Shown here: piece after piece, positions 22,479 to 31,870 of the stretch
How positions within the stretch are numbered: the stretch's first letter is position 1
Layout: each line of letters begins with the position of its first letter
Assembly (NCBI RefSeq): GCF_023716925.1
Contig: NZ_JAMQQG010000008.1
Location: 1-64,000, forward strand
DNA from: Frankia sp. R82
Lineage (GTDB): Bacteria > Actinomycetota > Actinomycetes > Frankiales > Frankiaceae
Reading direction: 5' to 3'
Length of the DNA: 64,000 nt
Notes under the pieces: generated by a model
Databases searched by the model: none
What the model was told of the DNA's origin: nothing
What the model saw: only the letters and a program-made list of their open reading frames with translations
Made by a program: the position numbers and the translations under genes

Positions 22479-24512
22479 ATGTCGGGGGATCGTGACGCAA
22501 CGCCAGGGTGGGACTTCTTTGTCTCCTACACCAGGGCGGACCAGCCATGGTCGGAGTGGATCGCCTGGCAGCTGGAGGAGAGCGGTTACCAGGTGCTGAT
22601 CCAGGCCTGGGACTTCGTGCCTGGCGTGGACTGGCGAGTCAAGATGGATCAGGGCGTCGTCCACGCCACCCGCACCATCGCGGTGGTGTCCACGGCCTAT
22701 CTGGGTTCCGTCTATGGCGGCGAGGAGTGGCGCGCCGCCCGGACCGCCGACCCGGACGGCCTGCAGCGCCGCCTGCTGCCCATGCGCATCGAGGACTGCG
22801 AGCTGCCCGACGAGCTGCACACCGTGGTGTCGGTCGACCTGTTCGGCCTGGATGCGCTGGCGGCCCAGGATCGTCTGCTCACCGCGGTGCGGGCCGCCCT
22901 GCTGGGCCGGACGAAGCCGATCGTCAAGCCGGAATTCCCCGTTCACCCCGACCGCCCGCACCCCGACCGCCCGCACCCCGCCGCTGACTCCGCGACCACC
23001 GCTGACAGCGACGACACCACCCAGCCCCCCTCGAACGGACGTCCCCCGTCTCTCCCGCCGCCTCCGGACTTCCCGGGCTCTCCGCAGGACTCCACCGTTC
23101 CGGTGGCCCCGACCGTTCCGGTGGCCCCGACCGTTCCGGTGGCCCCGACCGTTCCGATCGGCCTCACCGCTGCGGCGGAGTCCCCGCCGCTGATGTCCCC
23201 ACCACCCGTGGCGGTCCTGCGGCGCAGCCCGTGGGCGGTCGGCGGACGTCTCACCGGCCACACCAGCTGGGTGCGGTCGGTCGCGTTCTCGCCGGATGGA
23301 CGCCTGCTTGCCAGCGGCAGTCACGACCGGACCGTCCGACTGTGGGACGTCACCCATCCAAGGCGTGCCCGGCCGGCCGCTGCCCCCCTGACCGGACCAA
23401 CCGACCGGGTACTCTCCGTCGCCTTTTCCCCGGACGGACGTCTGCTCGCCGCCGGCGGCGCCGATGGGACGGTCCGTCTCTGGGAGATCGCCCATCGGGG
23501 TCGGGCCACCCTGCTCGCCACCCTGCGTACCGGCTCTACCGACGCACCCTCGCTGGTGTGGTCGCTGGCCTTCGCCCCGGACGGTCGGACACTCGCCGCC
23601 GGCTGTCATGACGGCCAGATCCGCCGCTGGGACATCCCCGGCACGCGACCCGTCGGCGCCGGGCGCGCCGCTCGCAACAGTGTCCCCGCCGCCGGCACCA
23701 CTCTCCCCGGCCACACCGACCGGGTACTCTCCGTCGCCTTCTCCCCGGACGGACGCCTGCTCGTCGCCGGCGGCGCCGACGAGACGGTCCGCCTGTGGGA
23801 CATCACCGATGAGGCCCACGCCCAGTCCCACACCATCCTGCGCACCACCGGCATCTCCGACGCCCACGGCGCCGGCAACGCCCATGCCCCCGCCACCAGC
23901 GCTCCCGCCGCCGCCAATGCCACCACCGCGGCCCGGGCTGGTGCCGGCGGTACAACCGGGACCAGCGGCCTCACGGGAGCCGGCGGGACCACGGGGACCG
24001 GTCGAGTCTGGTCCGTCGCTTTCGCCCCGGACGGACGCACTCTCGTGGCCAGCGGCGACGGCATCCTGCGACGGTGGGCGCCAGGCCGGACGGCCGCCCA
24101 GACCGTGTCTCTGACCAGCCTCGCCACCGGCAGCACCACCCGTGTGCTCTCGGTCGCCTTCGCCCCGGACAGCTGCACGCTGGCCGCCACCAGCGCCGAC
24201 GGAACGCTACGGCTGTGGGACCTCCCCCCTCCGTTCCATGCCCGTCCGTCCGAGGCAAGCCCATCCGGCGCTCGTCCGTCCGGCCTTGGCTCGTTCGGCG
24301 CCCGTCCGTCCGATGCCCGTCCGATCGGTGCCCGTGCGTCCGAGGCCCGTCCATACGAGGCCCGTCCATACGAGGCCCGTCCGATCGGTGGGCCCCTCGC
24401 CGGGCACACCAATCTCCTCGTCTTCGCAGTCGCCTTCGCGCCGGACGGTCACACCCTCGCTACCGGCAGCGCCGACGGCACGATCCGTCTCTGGGACCGG
24501 TCCGAACTCTGA
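22479..24512 (+). CDS. TIR domain-WD40 propeller protein (putative TIR NADase defence effector)
   Basis: 677 residues from ATG 22479. The TIR domain (about 11-145) begins WDFFVSYTRADQPWSEW, with helix QLEESGYQV, the IQAWDF loop, STAYLGSVYGGEEW containing the likely catalytic Glu (E82 or E83), and a final LFGLDAL region. A disordered Pro/Thr/Ser linker contains VAPTVP repeated. Seven WD40 repeats follow from about residue 257, each with VAFSPDG or VAFAPDG and xLWD, enough for one closed propeller. There is no NB-ARC/STAND NTPase between sensor and TIR. An Arg/Pro/Ser/Glu repeat (EARPYEARP) is inserted before the last blade. TIR domains of this kind cleave NAD+ on activation; the propeller would be the sensor. 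No partner gene is coupled. Confidence 0.93.
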   Translation: MSGDRDATPGWDFFVSYTRADQPWSEWIAWQLEESGYQVLIQAWDFVPGVDWRVKMDQGVVHATRTIAVVSTAYLGSVYGGEEWRAARTADPDGLQRRLLPMRIEDCELPDELHTVVSVDLFGLDALAAQDRLLTAVRAALLGRTKPIVKPEFPVHPDRPHPDRPHPAADSATTADSDDTTQPPSNGRPPSLPPPPDFPGSPQDSTVPVAPTVPVAPTVPVAPTVPIGLTAAAESPPLMSPPPVAVLRRSPWAVGGRLTGHTSWVRSVAFSPDGRLLASGSHDRTVRLWDVTHPRRARPAAAPLTGPTDRVLSVAFSPDGRLLAAGGADGTVRLWEIAHRGRATLLATLRTGSTDAPSLVWSLAFAPDGRTLAAGCHDGQIRRWDIPGTRPVGAGRAARNSVPAAGTTLPGHTDRVLSVAFSPDGRLLVAGGADETVRLWDITDEAHAQSHTILRTTGISDAHGAGNAHAPATSAPAAANATTAARAGAGGTTGTSGLTGAGGTTGTGRVWSVAFAPDGRTLVASGDGILRRWAPGRTAAQTVSLTSLATGSTTRVLSVAFAPDSCTLAATSADGTLRLWDLPPPFHARPSEASPSGARPSGLGSFGARPSDARPIGARASEARPYEARPYEARPIGGPLAGHTNLLVFAVAFAPDGHTLATGSADGTIRLWDRSEL

Positions 24513-24588
24513 CCGCATCGCGGTGGACCGATGCCAGCGGACGTGCCCCGCGCGCATCTGAAGATCGTTTGCTGCTCGACAGGCGTCC

Positions 24589-24641
24589 TGCCGAGGCGTA
24601 GTGAAGAAGATCGGGCCCCAATCCTTCACTAGGCCTCGGCA
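24589..24641. terminator. Long hairpin between convergent genes (likely bidirectional terminator)
   Basis: An 18-bp inverted repeat with one mismatch (TGCCGAGGCGTAGTGAAG at 24589-24606, CTTCACTAGGCCTCGGCA at 24624-24641) has a 17-nt loop. It lies 77 bp past the TIR-WD40 stop and 75 bp past the end of the convergent membrane-protein gene. No U-tract is present, as is common in actinobacteria. Confidence 0.7.
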
Positions 24642-24715
24642 AGATCCGATCATGGTGTCGAGCTCGAGGAAATGGTCCTTCGTCGGCCGCCGCGCAGGCC
24701 CGGGACGAGTGACTG

Positions 24716-26842
24716 TCAGCGGCGACGGTGGCCTGGGCGAGGGTCATCGTGATGGTCGCCGAGGCGGATTGGCTCGGCAGCGCTGTCGGCGGAGTCACCG
24801 GCCCTGGCATCGCCCTGGTCGTCGGCATCGCCCTGGTCATCGGCATCGCCCTGGTCGTCGGCATCGGCATCGGCATCGGCGTCGGGGGCGGGGTCGGTTC
24901 CAGGGCTGGTCTCGGCGGTGGTCCTGGTTGTGTCATCGGCGTCGAGGTTGCCGGGGGCGGAGAGCGGCCCGGGAGCAGTGCTGCCGTCGGTGCCGTCGGT
25001 GTTGGTGCGCGTGTGGAAGGGGACGCCGGTGCCCCTGGTCTGGAGGCCTTCGGCCCTGGGCTCAGACCCGGCGCTGGCCTCGGACCCGGCGCTGGCCTCG
25101 GACCCGGGTCCGGACCCGGACCCGGCCTCGGACCCGGACCCGGCCTCGGACCCGGACCCGGCGTTGGCACTGGTCCGGACGGGGATGGGGTCGGAGGCCC
25201 ACAGATCGGTGCTGGTGATCTCGTCGGGGGCGCGACGGGAGCGGTGGACGAGGGTGAGTCGGCGGGTGCCCAGTGCGGCGGCCGGGGGGAACAGGACGAG
25301 CACCGGCAGCATGTACCGGTAGTCGAAGCAGACCGTGGCGGCGGGCACGATGAGGAAGGCGAGGCCGACGGCGGCGAGCAGGCCGATGTCGGCCCGCAGG
25401 CGAGCCTGCTCCACCGTCCGGACGCGGAAGCGGCGCCGGGCGGAGGCGCCGCGCAGCCCCAGACGGGGGGCATGTCGTCGTCCGGGCAGGATGATCGCGA
25501 CCGCGGCCAGCGCCAGCAGGCCGGCGAGTACCGGGCCGGGGGTGTAGCCGTACCGGCCGTAGCTGCGCAGGTGGCCGGCGACGGGTTCGCGGATGATCCG
25601 AGCCGGGCTCTGCCCGTGGAAGGCCAGCAGCGGCTCGTTGTTGTGCAGGTAGCGGGGTTCGTTCGCGGTGGGGAAGCGCCAGGTGTCGATGGGCCAGTCG
25701 CGGTGGCCGATCGGATGGCCGGGGCGGAGGTAGTGCACGACCTCGCCGGCGACCATCCGGGCGTAGTCGGTGAACTGGTAGCGGATCACCTGGTGGGTGA
25801 ACTCGCGCATCAGCGCCTCCTGCTCGTCCGGCGTGCCGGGCAGGCGCCAGTGCGGGCTGTGGCCGCTCCACACGTAGAAGCTCGGGTCCGGGCGTTCGGC
25901 GACGGGATGCGGAGAACACAGCACGAGCGCCTGGACCGGCAGGTGCAGTCGGTCGCATTCGGCGATCGGGGCGACCCGTCCGTACATCCAGAGGGCATCC
26001 CCGCCGGTCAGCGCGTAGCTGCCGTGGGCGGAGTGGAACCAGCTGGCGTAGCCGACGAGCGGGACGGCGAGGGCCGCCGCGAAGGTGCCCAGGCGCAGCC
26101 AGCCGACCCGGCGCAGCAGTAGCCAGCCGAGGACCAGTACGGCGACCCCGACCCCGACCGTGCGCACCAGGCCGGCCCCGGCCAGCAGCAGCCCGGCCAG
26201 GGCGCATGTCCACACCGCCGGGCGCGGCGACCACAGCAGTGCGACGAGCGCGCCGACCAGCAGCGTCAGGCACAGGCTCTCGGCCATCACAAAGTGCTCG
26301 AGGACGAGCTCGTACGCGTCGAGCAGGACGGGCGCGGCGGCCAGCGCGGCGATCGGTGCCGCCACCCGCCGGTGGACGAGCAGTGCGTACAGCGCCACGC
26401 CGATGGCAAGCCCGGCGCCATGCTGGACGACGGTGACCCACCACAGGTCGCCGGTGTGCGACATCAGCCGCAGAAAGGCGGGATAACCTGCCGGACGCAT
26501 CGGGTCGGGGGACTGCAGCGTCGACAGGCGCAGGTAGGAATACGAGTCGCCGTTGAACTCGAAGGCGGGCCGGTAGGCGTAGGCCGTCAGGGCCCGCAGC
26601 ACCAGACCCGCGGCGAACACGACCGCGAACGGCAGATGCCGCACTACCCGGCGGACAGTCCGTGGACGTCCGTAGCCGCTGCCTGCGTCGATGGAGCCCA
26701 GCCGTACCGGTGCGTCCGCGGCGGGACCAAGGGGGGCAGGTTCGAGGTCGGGTCGGGTCGGGTCGGGATCCGACGGGGCAGGTTCGAGGTCGGGTCGGGG
26801 CGGTTCGAAGCCGGGGGCCGGGCGGCCTGGCGAGGTGACCAT
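24716..26842 (-). CDS. Polytopic membrane glycosyltransferase-like protein (GT39/mannosyltransferase type)
   Basis: 708 residues from ATG 26842. A Pro/Asp-rich cytoplasmic leader of about 65 residues precedes roughly ten hydrophobic segments. The first loop reads RPAFEFNGDSYSYLRLSTLQSPDPMRPAGYPAFLRL, which fits the acidic catalytic loop of GT-C dolichol-phosphate-mannose-type transferases. A large external loop (about 270-410) follows mid-chain. The C-terminal 190 residues are disordered repeats: SGSEAG units, then DADADADADDQG units. The GT2 gene lies upstream with 39 bp between, in the same direction, so the pair resembles a lipid-phosphate sugar synthase plus membrane transferase acting on polymer or protein at the membrane. 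The acceptor is unknown. Confidence 0.75.
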   Translation of the reverse strand: MVTSPGRPAPGFEPPRPDLEPAPSDPDPTRPDLEPAPLGPAADAPVRLGSIDAGSGYGRPRTVRRVVRHLPFAVVFAAGLVLRALTAYAYRPAFEFNGDSYSYLRLSTLQSPDPMRPAGYPAFLRLMSHTGDLWWVTVVQHGAGLAIGVALYALLVHRRVAAPIAALAAAPVLLDAYELVLEHFVMAESLCLTLLVGALVALLWSPRPAVWTCALAGLLLAGAGLVRTVGVGVAVLVLGWLLLRRVGWLRLGTFAAALAVPLVGYASWFHSAHGSYALTGGDALWMYGRVAPIAECDRLHLPVQALVLCSPHPVAERPDPSFYVWSGHSPHWRLPGTPDEQEALMREFTHQVIRYQFTDYARMVAGEVVHYLRPGHPIGHRDWPIDTWRFPTANEPRYLHNNEPLLAFHGQSPARIIREPVAGHLRSYGRYGYTPGPVLAGLLALAAVAIILPGRRHAPRLGLRGASARRRFRVRTVEQARLRADIGLLAAVGLAFLIVPAATVCFDYRYMLPVLVLFPPAAALGTRRLTLVHRSRRAPDEITSTDLWASDPIPVRTSANAGSGSEAGSGSEAGSGSGPGSEASAGSEASAGSEPRAEGLQTRGTGVPFHTRTNTDGTDGSTAPGPLSAPGNLDADDTTRTTAETSPGTDPAPDADADADADDQGDADDQGDADDQGDARAGDSADSAAEPIRLGDHHDDPRPGHRRR

Positions 26843-26881
26843 GGTGGGGGAGCCGTCCGGGGTGACGTCGGTGGGGAGCGG

Positions 26882-28285
26882 TCAGAAGCCGACGGCCTCG
26901 GGCGCGGACTGGGCTGTCTCCAGGACCCGACCGTCGAGGCCGGGTGCTCCGGCCGGTGACTGTGCTCCGGCTGGTGACTGTGCTCCGGCCGGTGACTGGG
27001 GACCTGCCGGTGACTGTGCGCCTGCCGGTGGCCGGGGGGCGTCGGAGGGGCCGCCGCGGGAGCTGTCGGACGGAGGTGATGCCGGGCGGGCGGTGGCGCG
27101 CTGATGTTCGCCGCTGGGCCCGGCGGTGAGCAGGCGCAGGAAGAACGAGCCGAAGGCGGTCTGGGCGCCGAGCACCATCAGCGTCATGGCCAGCAGCGCG
27201 GGTCGGATCTCGTCGAGCGGGCCGAGATCGTTCGCGAGCCAACGGGCGAGGACCACGATGTCGACGACGAAGCCGATGCCGAACAGCAACCCGCCGAGCG
27301 CCAGGCCCCGTTCCAGGGTGAACCGCCGGTGGATCTGCGGCAGCGGCCAGCGGCGCCGTTCGGGCCAGCCGGCGGTGTGGTTGTGCACGTCCGCGCAGAC
27401 GCCGAGCAGCACCACCTGCCAGCCCAGCAGCGCCATCAGGGCGAACAGGATCGAAAAGTGCAGGTCGAGTCGGTGAAAGCCGACGTCCAGCGCACCGGGC
27501 AGCAGCACCGCCTGGCCAAGCAGACCGAGCGCCAGCAGGACGAGCCCGGGCAGGACGAACAGGTGCCGCGGCGCGAGCAGCAGCATGAACCGCAGGTGGC
27601 GCCAGCCGTCGCGCAGCGAGTGCAGCTTCGAGTCGCCCACCCGCGGGTGGTAGGTGATCGGCACCTCCTCGATGCGCAGCTCGGCCCGCCCGGCGGCGAT
27701 CACCAGCTCGCTGGCCAGCTCCATCCCCTCGCAGCGCAGCCGCATGCGCAGGTACGCCTCCCGGCTGAACGCCCGCATCCCCGAATGGGCGTCGGACGAA
27801 CGGACGTCGAACAGCCGGTTCAGGACGCCGGTGAGCGCCGGGTTGCCGACATAGCGATGCAGCCAGGGCATCGCCCCGGGCAGGATCCGCCCGGCGAACC
27901 GGGAGCCGAGCACGTAGTCGGCCCGGCCGGCCCGCAGTGGAGCGAGCAGCGCGGACAGGTCGGAGAAGTCGTACGAGTCGTCGGAGTCGCCCATCACGAT
28001 CAGCCGGCCGTGGGCGGCGGCGAACCCGGCCAGATAGGCGTTGCCGTAGCCGCGCCGGGACTCGGCCACCACCCGGGCGCCGGCCGCGCGGGCGACCTCG
28101 GCGGAGTTGTCCGTCGACCCGTTGTCGACGACGACCACCTCGCCGGACGCGTCTGCCGCGGCGAGACCGGCCATGGCCTTGCGTACACACACGCCGACCG
28201 AATCCTGCTCGTTGAGGCACGGCATCACCACCGACACCTCGATCGGCCGTGCGGGCGCCAGCACATCGGCCTGTGCACCCTCCAT
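26882..28285 (-). CDS. Family 2 glycosyltransferase (DPM1/GtrB-like) with membrane tail
   Basis: 467 residues from ATG 28285, preferred over ATG 28303 because GGAGGGGG lies about 8 bp before it. The GT2 domain is complete: VSVVMPCLNEQDSVG, VVVDNGSTDNSAEVA, GDSDDSYDF (the metal-binding D-x-D-like site), then GMELASELVIAAGRAELRIEEVPITYHPR. About four hydrophobic segments follow (LFVLPGLVLLALGLLGQAVL and others). The C-terminus after residue 390 is a Pro/Ala/Gly/Ser-rich tail with SPAGAQ repeats. Enzymes of this group load sugar onto polyprenyl phosphate at the inner membrane face, and the downstream membrane protein would use that lipid donor. Confidence 0.92.
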   Translation of the reverse strand: MEGAQADVLAPARPIEVSVVMPCLNEQDSVGVCVRKAMAGLAAADASGEVVVVDNGSTDNSAEVARAAGARVVAESRRGYGNAYLAGFAAAHGRLIVMGDSDDSYDFSDLSALLAPLRAGRADYVLGSRFAGRILPGAMPWLHRYVGNPALTGVLNRLFDVRSSDAHSGMRAFSREAYLRMRLRCEGMELASELVIAAGRAELRIEEVPITYHPRVGDSKLHSLRDGWRHLRFMLLLAPRHLFVLPGLVLLALGLLGQAVLLPGALDVGFHRLDLHFSILFALMALLGWQVVLLGVCADVHNHTAGWPERRRWPLPQIHRRFTLERGLALGGLLFGIGFVVDIVVLARWLANDLGPLDEIRPALLAMTLMVLGAQTAFGSFFLRLLTAGPSGEHQRATARPASPPSDSSRGGPSDAPRPPAGAQSPAGPQSPAGAQSPAGAQSPAGAPGLDGRVLETAQSAPEAVGF

Positions 28286-28616
28286 CGTGCGTACCCCCTC
28301 CATGGCTGGGCGGGCCGCGGAACACGGCGGAACCGACGTGGCCATTCTGACGGCCGGTGCCAGCGTGCGCGCGACCGCAGCCCCGTAACCTACCGATCTG
28401 CCCAGCACGTTCTGATACCGGTATCGGAATGCGGACATGCCGTGACCCGCACACCAACGGCCAGGCGTGGGCCGCTCTACGTCGTTGCAGGTCAGGTCAG
28501 GTCAACGCGGGCGTCTGTCGTCGACGGCACACGGATCGACAGGGCAGCGGGCGGACACGCCAGACCCTTCACGTGCGCCTCGGTGTGACGCTTCTTACGA
28601 GGAGGCGTAACGTCTG

Positions 28617-29057
28617 GTGCTCGTGCAAGGTGTTCGTGTTTCAGACGAGTCGCAGGCACCCCAGGTGCCCGGCGACGACCCGGAGCCCTCCTCAATCGCC
28701 ACGGGCGCGATGGCCACCTCGGCCAGCGCTGTGGCCGTCTCGGCCGGTACCACGGCCGCCTCGGTCCGAGCCGGTGGCCCGATCTCGCACGGAGCCAGTC
28801 CACCGCCGTGTGACTGCCCGCATTCACCACCCTGCCCGGCCGCCGACAGTGTCGACCGCGATGCCGCCCGGCTCGCCAGCGAGCACTGGGACCAGGGCTG
28901 GTGCCTGCTGTGCAACGGCGTGATCCGCTTCGACGACACCGGGGAGATCCTCCCGACCGGCCGGACGGTCGAGCCGCGGCGCACCCTGCCCCGGCCAGCC
29001 GGAGTCCCGTTCGCCCCGGCACCCCGCCGGGCCAACCACACCGCCATCCACGCCTGA
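28617..29057 (+). CDS. DUF5999 family protein
   Basis: 146 residues from GTG 28617 with AGGAGG about 11 bp upstream. After a disordered Ala/Ser/Thr leader of 60 residues comes the conserved actinobacterial domain: CDCPHSPPCPAADSVDRDAARLASEHWDQGW, then LLCNGVIRFDDTGEILP and GRTVEPRR. The His/Cys pattern (C-x-C-x2-H-x3-C) suggests metal binding. The function is unknown; the family is widespread and small in Streptomyces and relatives. The leader is longer than usual, so a later start near the CDCPHS motif cannot be excluded, but no good alternative start codon is visible. Confidence 0.8.
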   Translation: MLVQGVRVSDESQAPQVPGDDPEPSSIATGAMATSASAVAVSAGTTAASVRAGGPISHGASPPPCDCPHSPPCPAADSVDRDAARLASEHWDQGWCLLCNGVIRFDDTGEILPTGRTVEPRRTLPRPAGVPFAPAPRRANHTAIHA

Positions 29058-29201
29058 CCCGGTCCGGGCCATCCGGCCTTCCCGGGCGTCCGGTGCCTCT
29101 CGGCGTCCGGGCGTCCGGCTCGCCTGGACGGCTGACCCGGTCGGACGTGTGATGTTCGTCCCCGATGATCGGATGGCGGCCCAGGTGGGTACGGTGCGGT
29201 C

Positions 29202-30845
29202 GTGGCGGTGAGATCGGTGGACGAGCGCATGGCGACGGCGGTGTCCCGGGCAGGGTGGGTGTTCCAGACCCGGCCGGTGTGGCCGGGTGGGTCGGGGCGG
29301 GGCGGTGGGCGTGCGCTGCGGCGGGCTCGGGTGCTCATGCGCCGCGACATCGCTGCCGGCCAGACGTTCGCCGCCGCGTTCGTGCGCGCCGACCGGTCGC
29401 TGTTCGCCGCACTCGCCGGCGGGCGGCCTCTGATCGACCCGGTGCTGCCCAGGCTGTCGCACGCGGCCGACCATGGCCTGCTGTGGTGGGGCGTGGCCGG
29501 TGCGCTGGGCGCCACCAAGGGGCGGCGCCGGCCGGCGGCGGCCCGGGGCCTGATCGGCCTGGGCGTGGCCAGCCTGATCGCGAACGGCCCGGCCAAGTTC
29601 GTCTTTCGCCGGGACCGACCGCCGACCCACGGCATCCCGCCGCTGCGTCGGCTCTCCCGGGACCTGTCGACCTTCTCGTTCCCGTCCGGGCATGCGGCGT
29701 CGGCGGCTGCGTTCGCGACCGGAGTCGCCCTGGACGCCCCCGCCGCCGCGGTGCCGGTGGCCGCACTCGCCGCTGCGGTCGCCTTCTCCCGGGTCTACGT
29801 CGGCGTCCACTATCCCGGAGACGTGCTGGCCGGCGTGGCGCTCGGCGTCGGCGCGGGCCTGTTGACGACCAAGGTGATGCCGCGCCGGCCCTGGGCGCCG
29901 GCGCGGGCGAGTCCGGCGTCGGCCTGGGCCCCGGCCCTGCCCGACGGCGAGGGCCTCACCGTCGTGGTCAACTCGCGTTCGGGCCAGGGCCATCACGACG
30001 ACCTGGTCGCGGTGCTGCGTGCCGACCTGCCGCGGGCCCGTGTCATCGAGGTCGGTCCGTCCGACGACATGAACGACGTGCTGGCCAAGGCGGCGGCATC
30101 CGCCCGGGTGCTCGGCATCGCCGGCGGCGACGGCAGCATCAACTCGGCCGCGCAGGTGGCGATCGCCCGAGGCACTCCACTGGCCGTCTTCCCGGCCGGC
30201 ACGCTCAACCACTTCGCCGCCGATCTCGGTCTTGCCGGAGCCGGTGACACCGTGCAGGCCATCCGGGCAGGGACGGCGGTCGCGGTCGATCTGGGTCGCG
30301 CCGACGGGATTTCGGCGAAGTTCGACCGGATCTCGCGCATCTTCGTCAACACGGCGAGTCTCGGTGGCTATCCCGACATGGTCGCCCTGCGTGAACGCCA
30401 TGAGCGCCGGCTCGGCAAGTGGCCGTCGATGGTCATCGCGCTGAGCTGGGTGCTGCGCCATGAGTCACCCTTCGACGTCGAGATCGACGGCGAACAGCGC
30501 CGGGTCTGGCTGATCTTCGTCGGGAACGGTGTCTACCATCCCGACGGTTTCGCGCCGACCTACCGCAGCCGGCTCGACGAAAGCCAGCTCGACCTTCGGG
30601 TCGTCGACGCCGCCGCCCCCTTGGCCCGGGCACGCCTGATCGGCGCCGTGCTGACCGGACGGCTCGGCCGCAGCCGGGTCTACGAGCAGCGCACCGTCGA
30701 ACGGGTCCTGATCGCCTCCCGCCAGCCCGGTGCCCTGCCGTTCGCCTGCGACGGCGAGGTCACCGAGGGCGTCGACCGGATCGTGATCGCCCCCAGCGCC
30801 GCCCGGCTGATCGTCTACCGCCCCCGCCGCGCCGGGGAGGTCTGA
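29202..30845 (+). CDS. Bifunctional PAP2 phosphatase / diacylglycerol kinase-family protein
   Basis: 547 residues. The N-terminal PAP2 domain (to about 225) has the three phosphatase motifs: KFVFRRDRPP, FPSGHAASAAAF and SRVYVGVHYPGD, and is mostly membrane embedded. The C-terminal lipid-kinase domain has VVVNSRSGQG, the ATP-binding GIAGGDGSINSAAQVA and PAGTLNHFA, ending in the usual beta-sandwich (FACDGEVTEGVDRIVI). This fusion occurs in actinobacteria and would interconvert phosphatidic or lysophosphatidic acid and diacylglycerol-like lipids at the membrane. It is monocistronic. The first 50 residues (MAVRSVDERMATAVSR) may be partly untranslated, since GTG 29202 and ATG 29229 are both possible. 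Confidence 0.93.
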   Translation: MAVRSVDERMATAVSRAGWVFQTRPVWPGGSGRGGGRALRRARVLMRRDIAAGQTFAAAFVRADRSLFAALAGGRPLIDPVLPRLSHAADHGLLWWGVAGALGATKGRRRPAAARGLIGLGVASLIANGPAKFVFRRDRPPTHGIPPLRRLSRDLSTFSFPSGHAASAAAFATGVALDAPAAAVPVAALAAAVAFSRVYVGVHYPGDVLAGVALGVGAGLLTTKVMPRRPWAPARASPASAWAPALPDGEGLTVVVNSRSGQGHHDDLVAVLRADLPRARVIEVGPSDDMNDVLAKAAASARVLGIAGGDGSINSAAQVAIARGTPLAVFPAGTLNHFAADLGLAGAGDTVQAIRAGTAVAVDLGRADGISAKFDRISRIFVNTASLGGYPDMVALRERHERRLGKWPSMVIALSWVLRHESPFDVEIDGEQRRVWLIFVGNGVYHPDGFAPTYRSRLDESQLDLRVVDAAAPLARARLIGAVLTGRLGRSRVYEQRTVERVLIASRQPGALPFACDGEVTEGVDRIVIAPSAARLIVYRPRRAGEV

Positions 30846-30947
30846 CCGTTTCCCGTCCACCCGGACGATCGGCCGCCCGAACAGCCAGGGACCGCTGGCT
30901 GGCGGGGCCGGACGAGACGGCGTCGGGCCCCGCCGAACGGCGGTTGG

Positions 30948-31784
30948 TCAGCTGCCGCGGTGCTGCAGTGGGACGAGGGTGTGTAGCGGCCTGGTGAGCT
31001 GGGAGAACTGGTCGGCGTCGAGCAGATCCTCGACGAGCAGGGCGCAGGCGAGGTCCGCGCACAGTTCCATCACCCGGTGATCCTCACCGGAGTCGAGCCC
31101 GAGCCGCCGCCCGCGGCAGTCCGGACACAGCCGCCAGAACCCCTCGGCGGCGCTGCGGCGTACCAGCGTCCATACCCGTCGCCGACCGGTCACCACGGCG
31201 CTGGCGAAGGCCGCGTCCATGGCCTGCTGATGGGCCGTGTCGTCCCGGGTCAGCGCGCTGACCAGCAGGCCGTCGTACACCTGGAGGCTGTCCGGGTTAT
31301 GGCAGCGACCAGCCAGTACCGGCAGGGCCGCCAGCACCCGTTTGACGTCCGCCGCGGCCGGCCCGAGATCAGGCTCGTGCGAGCGGGCCCGCGGATACAC
31401 CGTGCGCCACGGCCGCATCAGCGCCGCGTACTCGGCCCGGCCCAGGATCGGCCGGGAGTAGGAGGCGGCGACCGCATCGCGCATCGCTCGCAGCGCCGTG
31501 GCCGCCACCGACGGCTCGACCGTCACGTACTGCGCGCCGGCCAGATCGTCGGCGTAGATCGCGCTGAGGGCGTCAAAGGCAGCCAGCACCTCGACGATCA
31601 GCGGCGAATCCGGGGACAGTGCCTTGTCCCGCGCCGCGGCCAGGTAGCCCGAGTTGCGCCAGGCGCCGGCCAGCGCGCCCAGTTCGGTGTCGGTGGTGTG
31701 CACGAGCTGGGCGAGGATGCCGAGAATGCCCCGCAGGTTCGGATGCTCCTCCAGCCGCTCGATGCGACGCGCCCGCAGGATCAT
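30948..31784 (-). CDS. Hypothetical helical protein with a C-terminal CPDC pair
   Basis: 278 residues from ATG 31784. The longer in-frame extension upstream is Arg/Gly-rich and not protein-like. The protein is largely helical (RIERLEEHPNLRGILGILAQLVHTTDTELGALAG). Towards the C-terminus are RCHNPDS and LCPDCRGRRLGLDSGEDHR, which may form one zinc site, followed by an acidic helical tail. I do not recognise the family. It converges on the PAP2-kinase gene 102 bp away, with the gene-poor region at its back. Confidence 0.65.
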   Translation of the reverse strand: MILRARRIERLEEHPNLRGILGILAQLVHTTDTELGALAGAWRNSGYLAAARDKALSPDSPLIVEVLAAFDALSAIYADDLAGAQYVTVEPSVAATALRAMRDAVAASYSRPILGRAEYAALMRPWRTVYPRARSHEPDLGPAAADVKRVLAALPVLAGRCHNPDSLQVYDGLLVSALTRDDTAHQQAMDAAFASAVVTGRRRVWTLVRRSAAEGFWRLCPDCRGRRLGLDSGEDHRVMELCADLACALLVEDLLDADQFSQLTRPLHTLVPLQHRGS

Positions 31785-31822
31785 GCCGCCCACCTGGTAG
31801 CTGTCGGGACCCCGTTCAACTT

Positions 31823-31870
31823 GTCCTCCTCGACCGTCACGGCGTGGTCCTCCTCGACCGTCACGGCGTG
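31823..31870. repeat. Two perfect 24-bp tandem copies
   Basis: The unit begins GTCCTCCTCGACCGTCACGG; copies lie at 31823-31846 and 31847-31870, just upstream of the hypothetical gene that starts at 31784 on the minus strand. It may be part of that gene's promoter region. Confidence 0.85.

Noticed and set aside
25062-28457. 1,131-residue open frame on the minus strand across both glycosyltransferase genes
   Set aside because: It is a shifted frame of two well-supported genes on the same strand; the composition is Arg/Pro/Ala with no motif.
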